DNA of 64,000 nt from Dictyobacter formicarum. GTDB lineage: Bacteria > Chloroflexota > Ktedonobacteria > Ktedonobacterales > Ktedonobacteraceae. The stretch covers positions 124,001-188,000 of the forward strand of contig NZ_BNJJ01000003.1 in NCBI RefSeq assembly GCF_016587435.1, in the 5' to 3' direction. The notes below the pieces were generated by a model that searched no databases, was not told where the DNA came from, and was given only the letters and a program-made list of their open reading frames with translations. Below are positions 1 through 8,605 of the stretch, piece by piece (position 1 is the first letter of the stretch; the number at the start of each line of letters is the position of its first letter). The position numbers and the translations under genes are program-made.

Positions 1-3000
1 AGCCCTCTGAAGCGCATAGGGAGGGTCAGGCCGCGCATATGGTCTATGGCCTTGGGGTTGAAGTAAAGAACGCCGTCGCGAATCACCTCGCCCAGATAAC
101 TGCGCTGCACCAGATCCAACGTCCCTGACATTACACCCATGTGGATACCCTCAGCCGTGGTGCCGCCCTGGATGTCGCCGACGTCGCTCTCTAATGCCAC
201 CATGTAGCGCTCCCAGGAGGTCCCCAGGTCGATATCTGCAAAGATCCCGGCATACGATACGAAGCTCAGGGTGGAGCCGTGTGAGGTGCGAGCATCGTAG
301 TAATCGATGCTCTTGCGCATGATCTCAGGAGTGCAAGCATAACCAAGACGATCAAAAATCTGCTTCAGCTCATCCGGCCGGAACAGGTAGAACAACAGCA
401 CGGTATCCGCCTGCTTTGACAGCTTGTAGCGGTCGGGCTCTTTTCCTTCCGCACGCAGGATGCGGTCAAGCCTCTGGATGTTGCCGTACTTTCGGCGATA
501 GGCCTCCCAGTCCAATTCCTCCAGATTTTCCCAGCCCTCGAACTGGCTGATAATTCCATCGTCATGGAAGGGGACATACATCTTGCGGCTCATATCCTTC
601 CAGGTCTCAATCTCCTGACTGGTAAGGTTAATGCGCTCACGAAGTGCGCGGCGGCGGCGCTCTGCCAACATGACGGGCAACCTGCTCGCAATATCCGAGA
701 TCCAGGCCACCATCACGTTGGTGTAAGCGTTATTATGCAGACCGGGCTTATCCGAGTCGGGATATTTCTCGTGGAACTCGTCAGGACCCATGACGCCATG
801 GATTTCGTAGCGGCCACGTTCCGGGTTGAAGTGAGCGATGCTGGCCCAGAAACGCGCGATCTCCAACATCATCTCGGCACCCGGACCAAGCAGGAAGTCG
901 GTATCGCCGGTGGCCTGGATATAGTGCCAGATATTGTAGAAGATAGCCGCGCTTACGTGCCTCTGGTTCCGGCTCAGATCCGGCTCCCACAATCCGGAGC
1001 GCGGGTTAAGATGCACAACCTGGGTCTCTTCCTCGCCATCGCTGCCGCTCTGCCAGGGATACATTGCGCCCCGGTAGCCGGCGTCGCGAGCCAGCGCGCG
1101 GGCCTCGTTGAGCCTGCGGTATCGGTACATCAGAAGGCCGCGCGTGATCTTCGGCAGCCGGAAGTTCAGGAAGGGATAGACGTAGAGCTCGTCCCAGAAA
1201 ATGTGGCCGCGATAGGCCTCCCCGTTGAGGCCGCGCGCGGCAACTCCGGCGTCCAGATCGGCCGTATGGGGAGAGCAGCTCTGCAAAACATGGGAGGCGT
1301 GGAAGCGCAGCAGAAACTGAACCCGGTCGTCGTTGGGCACCCGGATATCGCAATCATCCCACAGTTCGTTCCATGCACGCTTATGACGTTCGAAGGCCTC
1401 ATCGAAGGTACCAAAACGTTTGGCCATCTTCTCAGCGTTGGTCAGAGGTTCGCTGATCGCCTGGTCGCGTGAGGTATAGAATGCGACCAGTTTCTCGACA
1501 CGGACTGGTTGTCCTTGATGGAGATCAAAACTCAGCGTCTGATGGGCGTAGTCCTCCATCAGATAGCGCTTGCGCCCTATATCCATTTCGCCTGCCTCTC
1601 CGTACACGCGTGTCCTTACTGCCTCAGCTACGTAAATGCGAGACTGACGAGTATACGCAACTAAGGAGATGGTGTCCCAACGTGGAGTTCGGCTTGCCAC
1701 TGGATGCAGGTGGCGGCCTTCAAGCTCGCGATAACGGGCGACGCCCTGGTTAAAGACGCGCGCGTCGAGAGCCGTGATAACCTCTACCGGGCCGGACCAA
1801 TTCTCAGCCGTAATCGTCCACTCCAGAGCTCCCTGATGCATGTCGGCCATGCTAACGAAACGCCTGCTGGCCAGCGTCGTTTCACGGCCCCGGCGATCGC
1901 GGAAGCGCATCTTGCGCATCACCGTTGCATTCCGGAAATCCACCTCGTGCCGATAGCTCAGAAGCTCAACATTCTTCAGACTGATCGGCTCATCATCGCC
2001 GATGCGGAGCTTGAGCACAAGCCAGTTGGGAAGGTTGACCAGGTCCTCGTTGAGCACCGGCCGACCGCCCATGATGGTTGTCTCCTTATTGTAGCAGCCA
2101 TGTGCGTAGGTGCCCGGATAGTGAACGTCGTCTACATCGGCCCACTCGAAGCTACCACGCGTGCAGAAATAGCCGTTGCCGGTCGAGGTCAACACCTCGC
2201 GCAACCTCTCTTGCTCGGGATTGAAGGAATCATAAGCGAGTATCCAGTCCTGTGGATTGGGCTTACCTCCACGCGGCAGCGTTTGTTTTCTGTCTGAGGA
2301 TTCCAGGGTGGCAAGCCTGTTAAGGAACTCTTCCACCTCCTCAATTGTGTTCAGCACATAGTCTGCAGAGGTGGTGCGACCGGCGGTCTCCGGGTCATCG
2401 GCGCTACCAACAAAGATGCCGATGCCGCGCCCCTCCAGGGCCTTGAAAGCATCCTCATCGGTAATGTCGTCACCCAGATAGATGGGAATTACATCATCTC
2501 GGTCCAGGCCCAACGCCTCAAGCAAGTAGAGCACCGCCTTGCCTTTGTCCCAGTCCAGTTTGGGCTGAATCTCAAAGACCATCTTGCCTGGAGTAACCTT
2601 GAGCTCCTCCGGGTGCTCGCCAAGGATCTTATCAACAACCTTTTTGACGCGAGGGCGTTTTTCTTCTGCGACAAGGCGATAATGAACGGCCACTGAACTC
2701 TTCTTGGGTTCGATCAGGACGCCCGGAAGGTCAGACAAATCGGCACGCAACCTTGTCTCCACATCTCGCAGTAAGCCCTCGAAAGACGCACCCTCCTCAC
2801 GCTGTATGGCCCCACCATCCGGACTCCAAATATCGAAACCGTGACTGCCCGCTACGATCAGGTTATTGATGCCCATCAGTTCCTGCACGACCCTGCGATC
2901 ACGACCACTGACCACGACCACGGGCATCCGCTCGGCTAGCCTTTGCACCGCCTTCCGCATGCTATCTGAAATCACGGCGTCTTCCGGCCGGTCGCGGATC

Positions 3001-3116
3001 GGTGTCAAGGTCCCATCGTAGTCGAGAAAAACAGCCGGCTGCTTGCCAGCCAAACGTCGAGCCAGCGCCACATCCTCACTGAGCGCGTGCGGTAGGTCAC
3101 CAATATGCTTCGCCAT
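1..3116 (-). CDS. Trehalose-phosphatase / glycoside hydrolase family 65 fusion (3' end beyond window)
   Basis: The minus-strand frame is open from an ATG at 3116 to the window edge (about 1038 residues). Residues 1-265 form a HAD-type trehalose-6-phosphatase domain with the D32-x-D34 nucleophile motif (FLDYDGTLTPI) and a later GDDITDEDAF motif. From about residue 280 the chain is a GH65 domain with the usual acid region GPDEFHE near residue 779, so the Glu there is the likely general acid. Known GH65 enzymes are mostly phosphorylases of trehalose, maltose or kojibiose. The fusion could dephosphorylate trehalose-6-phosphate and then process the disaccharide. Mycobacterial OtsB1-type proteins also combine a phosphatase with GH65, so the architecture has precedent. 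The exact substrate cannot be read from sequence. No signal peptide is seen, so it is probably cytoplasmic. The C-terminus is not in the window. Confidence 0.9.
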   Translation of the reverse strand, partial: MAKHIGDLPHALSEDVALARRLAGKQPAVFLDYDGTLTPIRDRPEDAVISDSMRKAVQRLAERMPVVVVSGRDRRVVQELMGINNLIVAGSHGFDIWSPDGGAIQREEGASFEGLLRDVETRLRADLSDLPGVLIEPKKSSVAVHYRLVAEEKRPRVKKVVDKILGEHPEELKVTPGKMVFEIQPKLDWDKGKAVLYLLEALGLDRDDVIPIYLGDDITDEDAFKALEGRGIGIFVGSADDPETAGRTTSADYVLNTIEEVEEFLNRLATLESSDRKQTLPRGGKPNPQDWILAYDSFNPEQERLREVLTSTGNGYFCTRGSFEWADVDDVHYPGTYAHGCYNKETTIMGGRPVLNEDLVNLPNWLVLKLRIGDDEPISLKNVELLSYRHEVDFRNATVMRKMRFRDRRGRETTLASRRFVSMADMHQGALEWTITAENWSGPVEVITALDARVFNQGVARYRELEGRHLHPVASRTPRWDTISLVAYTRQSRIYVAEAVRTRVYGEAGEMDIGRKRYLMEDYAHQTLSFDLHQGQPVRVEKLVAFYTSRDQAISEPLTNAEKMAKRFGTFDEAFERHKRAWNELWDDCDIRVPNDDRVQFLLRFHASHVLQSCSPHTADLDAGVAARGLNGEAYRGHIFWDELYVYPFLNFRLPKITRGLLMYRYRRLNEARALARDAGYRGAMYPWQSGSDGEEETQVVHLNPRSGLWEPDLSRNQRHVSAAIFYNIWHYIQATGDTDFLLGPGAEMMLEIARFWASIAHFNPERGRYEIHGVMGPDEFHEKYPDSDKPGLHNNAYTNVMVAWISDIASRLPVMLAERRRRALRERINLTSQEIETWKDMSRKMYVPFHDDGIISQFEGWENLEELDWEAYRRKYGNIQRLDRILRAEGKEPDRYKLSKQADTVLLFYLFRPDELKQIFDRLGYACTPEIMRKSIDYYDARTSHGSTLSFVSYAGIFADIDLGTSWERYMVALESDVGDIQGGTTAEGIHMGVMSGTLDLVQRSYLGEVIRDGVLYFNPKAIDHMRGLTLPMRFRG

Positions 3117-3488
3117 AGTTGCCCGCCTATGTGACTTTACGAGAAGAATGAGAAGTAGCAGTAGTATAAACTTGTGTTTTAGTCGATTGTTATCAGCAAA
3201 TCGCAAAGCAACAAATACTGCTGGTCTAAACGCAGAAATGTAGCTTACCTTGATATAAGTACCATATTTTTCATCAAATTTCTAGTAAAAATGAAAGTGA
3301 GTTTGTTATTTTGCTCGAATTTAAACACATCATTTCAGATGCATCCACCTTTTGAGAATCACTAGTATAAATGATAAGCTTAGCATCCTCCTTACCTCAT
3401 CTGATAACATCTGGCCCTGTTTCCTTTTTTCGTTTATAATACAGAGCAAGAGCTTTATAAATAAATTTTGCGAAAAGTGGAGACAGCG
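3117..3488. other. AT-rich divergent intergenic region
   Basis: This stretch separates the divergent phosphatase/GH65 gene and the B3/B4-domain gene. It is AT-rich and must carry promoters for both, but I see no promoter pair strong enough to call. Open frames crossing it are short and lack ribosome binding sites. Confidence 0.5.
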
Positions 3489-4208
3489 ATGCATATCTTC
3501 CAATATCATCCGGACATTTTGAAGCGCTATCCGCAAGTCGTTGGTGGAGCTATTCTGGCACGGAATGTGACAAACGGACCGACTCCTGCGCAGGTACAGG
3601 CTCTCTATCAGACCGAACAGCAACAGGTCCTGGAACGCATTGGCAACACTCCTCTGAGCCAGATTGAGTCCCTGGCCGCCTGGCGGCGCGCTTTTCGTGG
3701 TTTTGGGGTTGATCCAACTCAGTACCGTAGCGCCGCTGAAGCCCTGTTGCGCCGCCTGACAAAAAAAGGGGATATTCCGAGCATCAATCTACTGGTCGAT
3801 CTTGGTAATCTTGTGAGCATTCGCTATGGCTTGCCTGTGGCGGTATTTGAGTTGCGTGCTCTGCAGGGACCGGTGACGGTACATTTTGCCGATGGATCAG
3901 AGCGCTACAGCGAGCTGGGCGAAAGCGCTGAAGATCATCCAGAACCTGGTGAGGTGGTGTTCTCTGATGAAACCAAACAGGTGGTCGCACGCCGCTGGTG
4001 CTGGCGACAGAGCGAGTCCAGCGCTGCAGTCGAGCAGACGCGAGAGTGCCTGATTACCGTCGAAGCGCACCATGCCGCAGGTCACCATGACATCGAGGCC
4101 GCCGTGCATGACCTGCTCACCTTGGTGAAGGAATATGCCGGGGGCACCTTTACTTCCTCCATCCTGGATGCGCACAACCCGGCCTTGATTTACTTACCAG
4201 AGGATTAA
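3489..4208 (+). CDS. B3/B4 tRNA-binding-domain protein
   Basis: A 239-residue protein of the stand-alone B3/B4 family, the domain otherwise found in the beta subunit of phenylalanyl-tRNA synthetase, where it takes part in editing. Family features seen are the N-terminal region leading to WRRAFRGFGVDPTQYRSAAEALLRR, then a central NLLVDLGNLVSIRYGLPVAVFELRAL stretch, and a hydrophilic C-terminal half ending in LDAHNPA. Free-standing members are proposed to clear or bind mis-acylated tRNA, but a specific substrate cannot be inferred. I chose the ATG at 3489, which has GTGGAG six bases upstream; a TTG at 3468 and a GTG at 3477 are in-frame alternatives. The gene is monocistronic and converges on the hydrolase gene at 4344, with a hairpin between them. 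Confidence 0.8.
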   Translation: MHIFQYHPDILKRYPQVVGGAILARNVTNGPTPAQVQALYQTEQQQVLERIGNTPLSQIESLAAWRRAFRGFGVDPTQYRSAAEALLRRLTKKGDIPSINLLVDLGNLVSIRYGLPVAVFELRALQGPVTVHFADGSERYSELGESAEDHPEPGEVVFSDETKQVVARRWCWRQSESSAAVEQTRECLITVEAHHAAGHHDIEAAVHDLLTLVKEYAGGTFTSSILDAHNPALIYLPED

Positions 4209-4233
4209 GAACAATATTCTTGTTAACGTAAAA

Positions 4234-4298
4234 GGAAATATATCAATTCGAAGTACCATCTGGGATGGCAGCAGAGATATATTTCCTGCTGACTTTTT
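4234..4298. terminator. Compound hairpin between convergent genes
   Basis: A perfect 11-bp inverted repeat (GGAAATATATC at 4234-4244, its complement at 4276-4286) encloses a second perfect 5-bp hairpin (CCATC, loop TGG, GATGG at 4256-4268). A run of six T follows at 4293-4298 on the plus strand. The position between two convergent genes suits a transcription terminator. Confidence 0.55.
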
Positions 4299-4343
4299 TG
4301 TTCAACTACAGTGACCAAACGTGATTGATGCCAGCTCTGCATT

Positions 4344-5231
4344 CTAGCGGTTGGCCGTTTCTGCCTGGTGTAAGAGGCGACGCAGCGTAACGGCCCATTC
4401 ATTCGGCATATCGATCAAAGAATAGTGGTGACCAGGGAACGCTACCAGTTCGCAACCCAATCGCCCTGCCAGTATACGAGCCCCTCGAGCATACCAGGCA
4501 TTTTTCTTCAGTCCCCATTCTCCAATTGCGATGAAGACCTTGATTCCGTTTTGCTTGATCAACTCAACATCTGGCAGATAATTGGTGACTGGCAGCAATT
4601 CTAGCTTTATCTGGACATCCGCTGCATCCTTCTCGCTGATGGTGGGTTCGTTACTCACCTCTTCGTGCTTCTTTGCCTCGCCGCTGGCCTTGAGCAGTTG
4701 GAGGATGGGCAACTGCGCACCCAGCATAAACTGAAAGGTAGCCAGGGATGAGCTAAAGCGGAAGGCTGTCATATAGATGCTGGCAAAGAAACGCTGCCAT
4801 TTCCGAGCTTCTGGTAGCACGCGTGCTAGCGGCGCTTCGTGTGCCACGACTGCCCGCACCGCCTGCGGCTGCGTTTTCGCCATGTCCAGCGCAATGACAG
4901 CGCCGGCGCTATTACCAAACACAAAGGCAGAGGTCTCACCGGCCGCATGCAGCACAGCCACCGCATCTCGACTCTGCTGGCTGATCTCGAAATTCTGGGG
5001 ATTGTTCATTGTACTGCGCCCATTGGCGCGCCGATCGTAGGTAGTAACTTTGTATTCGTCCGCGAGCAAATCCGCAACGGCTGTATAATACTTCCCCTCA
5101 CCAGCCGCGATTATCAGGAACGGTTGTCCCTGGCCACGTACTTCATAGTACAGTTCGTCGCCTTCGGTTATCACACGACCCGATTGCACACGACCTGGTT
5201 TGATGTTTGCGGTATTATTGATAGTATTCAT
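4344..5231 (-). CDS. Alpha/beta-fold hydrolase
   Basis: A 295-residue alpha/beta hydrolase without signal peptide. The nucleophile elbow is GNSAG (residues 106-110, Ser108), and a histidine in the C-terminal FPGHHYSLID segment is the likely catalytic base. The YEVRGQGQPFLIIAAGEG segment corresponds to the oxyanion-hole strand. Start choice: the ATG at 5231 is preceded by GGAGGGATACC, an excellent ribosome binding site; an in-frame upstream ATG at 5255 lacks one. Substrate cannot be deduced; related proteins include esterases and halogenase-type hydrolases. Transcribed away from the sirtuin gene, alone. Confidence 0.85.
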   Translation of the reverse strand: MNTINNTANIKPGRVQSGRVITEGDELYYEVRGQGQPFLIIAAGEGKYYTAVADLLADEYKVTTYDRRANGRSTMNNPQNFEISQQSRDAVAVLHAAGETSAFVFGNSAGAVIALDMAKTQPQAVRAVVAHEAPLARVLPEARKWQRFFASIYMTAFRFSSSLATFQFMLGAQLPILQLLKASGEAKKHEEVSNEPTISEKDAADVQIKLELLPVTNYLPDVELIKQNGIKVFIAIGEWGLKKNAWYARGARILAGRLGCELVAFPGHHYSLIDMPNEWAVTLRRLLHQAETANR

Positions 5232-5521
5232 GGTATCCCTCCATTGAAATAACATGCTTCAGCCATGCAAATTAGCCCGGCCTGTTACGACCCGGCTAAA
5301 TAGATACTGCACTGTCTCTTAATTGCTGGCGTGTCCGTCAAATAATACTCAATCCACAAACCAATGGCAAGAGGCTGAGGCATTTAATCAAGAATACAAC
5401 ACTTACCTTTATACAATTTACTTGCATATTATCCATTTATAACATATAATCATGCATGAATGCTTTTGTAAGCTAAGAGAGTCGTTTTGTTAATTTTTCG
5501 CAGATAGAAGGGATGAGGGTT

Positions 5522-6292
5522 ATGGATAACGATTATCAATCAGAAAGCTTTCGCTTTTTTGGGCTCTGTGACGCTCTGCGCGAGGCACGACATGTGGTGG
5601 TGCTTACCGGGGCAGGCATTTCTGCCGAAAGCGGTGTGCCAACATTTCGTGATGTCATGACTGGACTATGGGCAAAATATAATCCACAGAAACTGGCAAC
5701 TCCGCAGGCGTTCGAGCGTGATCCCAAGCTCGTTTGGGAGTGGTATGCCTGGCGGCGCGAGCTAGTCTCGAAGGTCGAGCCCAATGCAGGACATCGCGCT
5801 CTGGTAGATCTAGCACAACGCGTTCCACGCCTGACGTTGATTACCCAGAATGTTGATGGGCTGCACCAGCGAGCTGGCAGCCAGGACGTAATAGAACTTC
5901 ATGGCAACATCCAGCGCGTAAAATGCGCTAAGGAAGGTACAGTCATTGAACGATGGGAGGAGACTGGCGAGGTTCCACCGCGTTGTCCTAACTGCGGAGG
6001 ATGGTTGCGTCCAGATGTGGTATGGTTCGGTGAAGTACTTCCGGTGCAGGCTTTCAATGATGCGGCGTTAGCGGCGTTGGACAGCAATGTCTTTCTCTCG
6101 GTTGGTACCTCGGGTCTCGTCGAGCCAGCTGCCTCCCTGCCACTAATCGCAGTCCGACGAGGTGCGCGTGTGGTCCTCGTCAACCCGGAAGAGACGCCGC
6201 TTCTGCATGAAGATGTGGATTTTCTGTGTGGCCCTGCTGGCGTGATGCTGCCAGCCCTGATACAAGAAACCTGGCCATCGGAAGCTGATTAA
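5522..6292 (+). CDS. SIR2-family NAD-dependent protein deacylase (sirtuin)
   Basis: A 256-residue sirtuin. The NAD-binding GAGISAESGVPTFR motif is at residues 30-43, TQNVDGLHQRAG follows, and the catalytic histidine is in LHGN (His127). Enzymes of this class remove acyl groups from lysine using NAD. The structural zinc site looks incomplete: only Cys135, Cys155 and Cys158 are present, and the position of the usual second cysteine is taken by the sequence KCAKEG. This may be a known bacterial subclass rather than a broken enzyme, since all other motifs are intact. Two close starts exist: ATG 5513 sits almost on top of the AGAAGG sequence, whereas ATG 5522 is better spaced from it, so I prefer 5522. 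Confidence 0.9.
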   Translation: MDNDYQSESFRFFGLCDALREARHVVVLTGAGISAESGVPTFRDVMTGLWAKYNPQKLATPQAFERDPKLVWEWYAWRRELVSKVEPNAGHRALVDLAQRVPRLTLITQNVDGLHQRAGSQDVIELHGNIQRVKCAKEGTVIERWEETGEVPPRCPNCGGWLRPDVVWFGEVLPVQAFNDAALAALDSNVFLSVGTSGLVEPAASLPLIAVRRGARVVLVNPEETPLLHEDVDFLCGPAGVMLPALIQETWPSEAD

Positions 6293-6304
6293 ATCTCCAT
6301 AGCA

Positions 6305-6600
6305 TGGGGGCGAATGTCATTTGTCCAGGCAAGTGTTGATTGCCACGATGAGCAGTGCCAGAAGCATGCTCATCACGCCGATCGAGACTAACTATGTAAT
6401 CGCAAAGAAACGCAAAGCCAGGCCCCCATAGCAGCACCACCAGCAATCCCCAGATAGAGAGCTGAATTATTGAGCGCCAGAATCACATTAGCGTGTTCGG
6501 GTACAACGTTTAACAAACGCTGTTGTTGAGGAATAAAAAGCAGGGCAAAACTCATTCCCTAGAGCAAGAGCATCATTGCTCCACTGATGATTGTGGTCGT
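6305..6600 (-). pseudogene. MFS transporter remnant (C-terminal end)
   Basis: On the minus strand, residues typical of the last transmembrane part of a major facilitator transporter are readable: GMSFALLFIPQQQRLL, then NVVPEHANVILALNNSALYL, then GIAGGAAMGAW, and after a frameshift IGVMSMLLALLIVAI. An in-frame TAG interrupts the segment (LLL-stop-GMSF), and the frame shifts near 6415. The N-terminal three quarters of the gene are absent. It is therefore a decayed, non-functional fragment just outside the gas vesicle island. Confidence 0.7.
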
Positions 6601-7002
6601 TAGTATAAGAAATTGTAAAAATTTACGTTGCACCCCGCGTAAGAGCTAACTTGACAAAGCTATTTCCATGTTCTATTCTCAGTGTAGGTTAAAGCAACCG
6701 TACAATAAATCGCGAGTGCGCTTGTTTACTCCTTAAAGCACTTGTAAACAAGCTCCATGTATGAGAGGTTAGACAACAAGGAGGTACCTGGGAATATTTA
6801 GAAAGGGTCAATTATATATGAAATCTTCTTCCTGGAACCCGCTATTCAGATCCTCCCTCTTACTTTTGTGTACTATAGATATCTGGTCAGTTTAAAGCAA
6901 GCTCTTTGTAGATGTCCTCCTCTTTAGAGATGCCGCCAGTGTAGGGAACATTCTCATGATGTTATGTACTCGATAGGTTTTATCTGATCTCAGGAGGAAA
7001 TT
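6601..7002 (+). other. Promoter and long leader of the small repeat protein gene
   Basis: Apart from the promoter at 6651-6679, this stretch holds a transcribed leader of roughly 315-323 nt before the ATG at 7003. A perfect 9-bp inverted repeat (CTTGTTTAC at 6721-6729, complement at 6744-6752) lies near the 5' end. A 25-codon ORF (6818-6895) with only a weak ribosome binding site is present but not convincing as a gene. The leader has almost the same length as the one before the paralogous gene at 14132. Confidence 0.5.
6651..6679 (+). promoter_or_regulatory. Sigma-70-type promoter P1 of the gas vesicle island
   Basis: TTGACA at 6651-6656 and TATTCT at 6674-6679 are separated by exactly 17 bp. 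The same element, with nearly identical spacer and downstream sequence (TGTAG, then AAAGCAA), recurs at 13776-13804. Both copies lie about 325 bp before a small gene of the same unknown family, which strongly supports a real, shared promoter. Confidence 0.7.
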
Positions 7003-7416
7003 ATGCGCTTCGGGAAAAAGCAAACAAAACCTGAGCAGGATACTGACCAGGAGCAAAAAGGAAAACCTGAGCAGAATACTGACCAGGAGCAAAAAGGAAA
7101 ATCTGAACAAAATACTGACCAGGAACAAAAAGAAAAATCTGAACAAACTGATAAGCAAGAACAAAAACCTAAGCAAGGAAAACGTACTGATGCAGAACAG
7201 AAACCTGATCAGGAAGAAGAGCAGGAAGGCAAGCCTGAAGCAACGGACAAATCACTAAATCAAGTGTTAGAAATTCTGAAGCAAGCGAAGCTAATCAATA
7301 TGGATGCTTCGTTAAAATCTCTAATCAAGCAAGGCAAAATTGTGCCGCCAAAGGAGTGGGGTCTCCTGCTGGCATCAGGGCACTGGTTGCTCCTTTGGAG
7401 AAGAAAAGGTCTCTAA
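7003..7416 (+). CDS. Unknown gas-vesicle-island protein with 12-residue repeats and GH-W C-terminal domain
   Basis: A 137-residue, very hydrophilic protein I cannot assign to a known family. Residues 9-68 are five tandem copies of a 12-residue unit of the type KPEQNTDQEQKG, progressively degenerate. Residues 84-137 are a compact C-terminal domain: amphipathic segment SLNQVLEILKQAKLINMD, then LKSL, then EWG (118-120), His127 and Trp132. This domain is shared with the proteins encoded at 12214, 14132 and 21871 of the same island. The ATG at 7003 has AGGAGG five bases upstream. It is transcribed from the 6651 promoter toward the convergent gvpJ. Its place and its paralogues argue for a gas vesicle assembly or shell-associated role, but function is unknown. 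Confidence 0.8.
   Translation: MRFGKKQTKPEQDTDQEQKGKPEQNTDQEQKGKSEQNTDQEQKEKSEQTDKQEQKPKQGKRTDAEQKPDQEEEQEGKPEATDKSLNQVLEILKQAKLINMDASLKSLIKQGKIVPPKEWGLLLASGHWLLLWRRKGL
7027..7206 (+). repeat. Five tandem 36-bp coding repeats
   Basis: Five consecutive 36-bp units encode 12-residue Lys/Glu/Gln-rich repeats. The first three are nearly identical at the DNA level, the last two have diverged. The tandem nature is intragenic, not CRISPR-like, because there are no unique spacers. Confidence 0.85.
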
Positions 7417-7456
7417 TCTGGAAGTCAGACGAATTTTTGGCTAAAGCCCACAAAGA

Positions 7457-7504
7457 AACCCGCCTATCGGCCAGAGGTTTGCACCTCGTGGTTTGCGGCG
7501 GGTT
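7457..7504. terminator. Hairpin between convergent genes
   Basis: An 8-bp perfect inverted repeat (AACCCGCC at 7457-7464, GGCGGGTT at 7497-7504) with a small inner hairpin (AGGT-TTGC-ACCT) lies between the convergent gene at 7003 and gvpJ. There is no T run, so the terminator role is only suggested by position. Confidence 0.35.
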
Positions 7505-7525
7505 CACACGTATCAAGCAAAAGTA

Positions 7526-7756
7526 TCAGGATTTAATGCGGGGCGAAGTAATAAATGGATCCTCTTCCCACCAGTTAATGCCGAGTGATTTTGCCTTATC
7601 CACTGAGGCAACGAGCAATCTGATTTTGATGGTTATAAGTTCCACATCGATCAAGTTGATTTTAATATCTCCTACAATAACTACTCCTTTGTCAAGGATA
7701 CGCTCTAAGAGATCAGCTACATTCGTCGTTTGTGCAGTAGTAACCTGTTCTGCCAT
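7526..7756 (-). CDS. gvpJ: Gas vesicle protein GvpJ (GvpA family)
   Basis: A 76-residue member of the GvpA family. The core VADLLERILDKGVVIVGDIK followed by INLIDVELITIKIRLLVASV and then DKAKSLGINWWEEDPF matches the GvpJ branch, which carries the characteristic DKAK-x-G-x-x-WWE-x-DP tail, rather than the major shell protein. GvpJ is a minor structural or tip-associated protein needed for assembly in other organisms. The gene is the last of a minus-strand group gvpF/L-J, gvpSK, gvpJ. A purine-rich AGAGG precedes the ATG. GvpA itself is encoded separately at 20929, so this is not the main rib protein. Confidence 0.9.
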   Translation of the reverse strand: MAEQVTTAQTTNVADLLERILDKGVVIVGDIKINLIDVELITIKIRLLVASVDKAKSLGINWWEEDPFITSPRIKS

Positions 7757-7888
7757 AATTAGCCTCTTCTCTTCCTTTGATTATGCGGGTTGAGCATACC
7801 ATTACTGTTTTCAGACACGGGCTGGATGCATCGAGAAGACAATCCAGTTCATGTCCACACGGCATGCCATGATAGCTTTTGATAAAAC

Positions 7889-8563
7889 TCATAGGAGATC
7901 ACCCAAAGGCCCTAAGTTCAGGTTGAGATCTTCATCGGTGAGATCAAACGTCTTTTTCAATTCTGCGATCTTCTCATTCAGGAGAAAAAAGGCATTGCCG
8001 ACACGTTCAATCTCGGTTTCCGTCAGTTGCTCATCCTCAATCCGTCGAATAGCTTGCTTCTCCATCAATTGCCGTATCAAGTCGACGAGGGTTAAAACTA
8101 AGGCCACCAACCCTTTTTCGACATGTTCAGGATCAATGTTGATACCGGATTCAGCACGTTGTTGTGGCCTGGTATCACTAAAAGGGAATGGCGCTTTGAC
8201 ACTTGTGTCATGATCGCGTTGAGCGTTCCGCGCGTGGCGAACATCTGTCTCTTCTCCGGATTTTGGAGCAGTAGTGCTATGCGCAGCCGACGACTGGTTT
8301 AAAAGCTCTTGCGGGGATGGCCCTTCCTTTGCAGGAATGTCTCTTTCACCGCGATCGCCACTTCTCGCAGCACGCTCAACCGTTTTCACCGCAGCAAGTA
8401 GTAGTGATAAATTAAGGTAGACAAGATCAACATCGGCCACCGTGAGCAAAATCTCACCTTTTACCATCACGCCTTTATCAATCAACCTGTCTAAAAGCTC
8501 AAGAAGTGTCACCTGATAATTTCTGATTGTCTGATCATCAACCTGTCTTCGTTGATTTTCCAT
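7889..8563 (-). CDS. GvpS-GvpK fusion gas vesicle protein
   Basis: A 224-residue chain joining two gas vesicle families. Residues 15-66 (TLLELLDRLIDKGVMVKGEI, then LLTVADVDLVYLNLSLLLAAV) are a GvpS/GvpA-type domain. A polar linker (about 67-138) follows. Residues 139-224 are GvpK (INIDPEHVEKGLVALVLTLV, DLIRQLMEKQAIRRIE, and the acidic LTDEDLNLNLGPLGDLL end). In Bacillus-type clusters gvpS and gvpK are separate neighbouring genes. No stop or frameshift lies in the linker. I chose the ATG at 8563 because CAGGAG stands five bases upstream; an ATG at 8584 lacks a site. It lies between gvpF/L-J (42 bp upstream) and gvpJ and is surely co-transcribed. Confidence 0.9.
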   Translation of the reverse strand: MENQRRQVDDQTIRNYQVTLLELLDRLIDKGVMVKGEILLTVADVDLVYLNLSLLLAAVKTVERAARSGDRGERDIPAKEGPSPQELLNQSSAAHSTTAPKSGEETDVRHARNAQRDHDTSVKAPFPFSDTRPQQRAESGINIDPEHVEKGLVALVLTLVDLIRQLMEKQAIRRIEDEQLTETEIERVGNAFFLLNEKIAELKKTFDLTDEDLNLNLGPLGDLL

Positions 8564-8605
8564 CGGCACTCCTGGCAGTCGCATTGTGGATTATTATGCG
8601 CTGCT

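Noticed and set aside
564..1472. 302-codon plus-strand open frame
   Set aside because: It is antisense to the GH65 domain, whose motifs are clear; the opposite frame is a by-product of codon bias.
6818..6895. 25-codon hydrophobic frame in the leader of the gene at 7003
   Set aside because: Only a weak ribosome binding site and no conserved counterpart in the parallel leader near 13805-14131.
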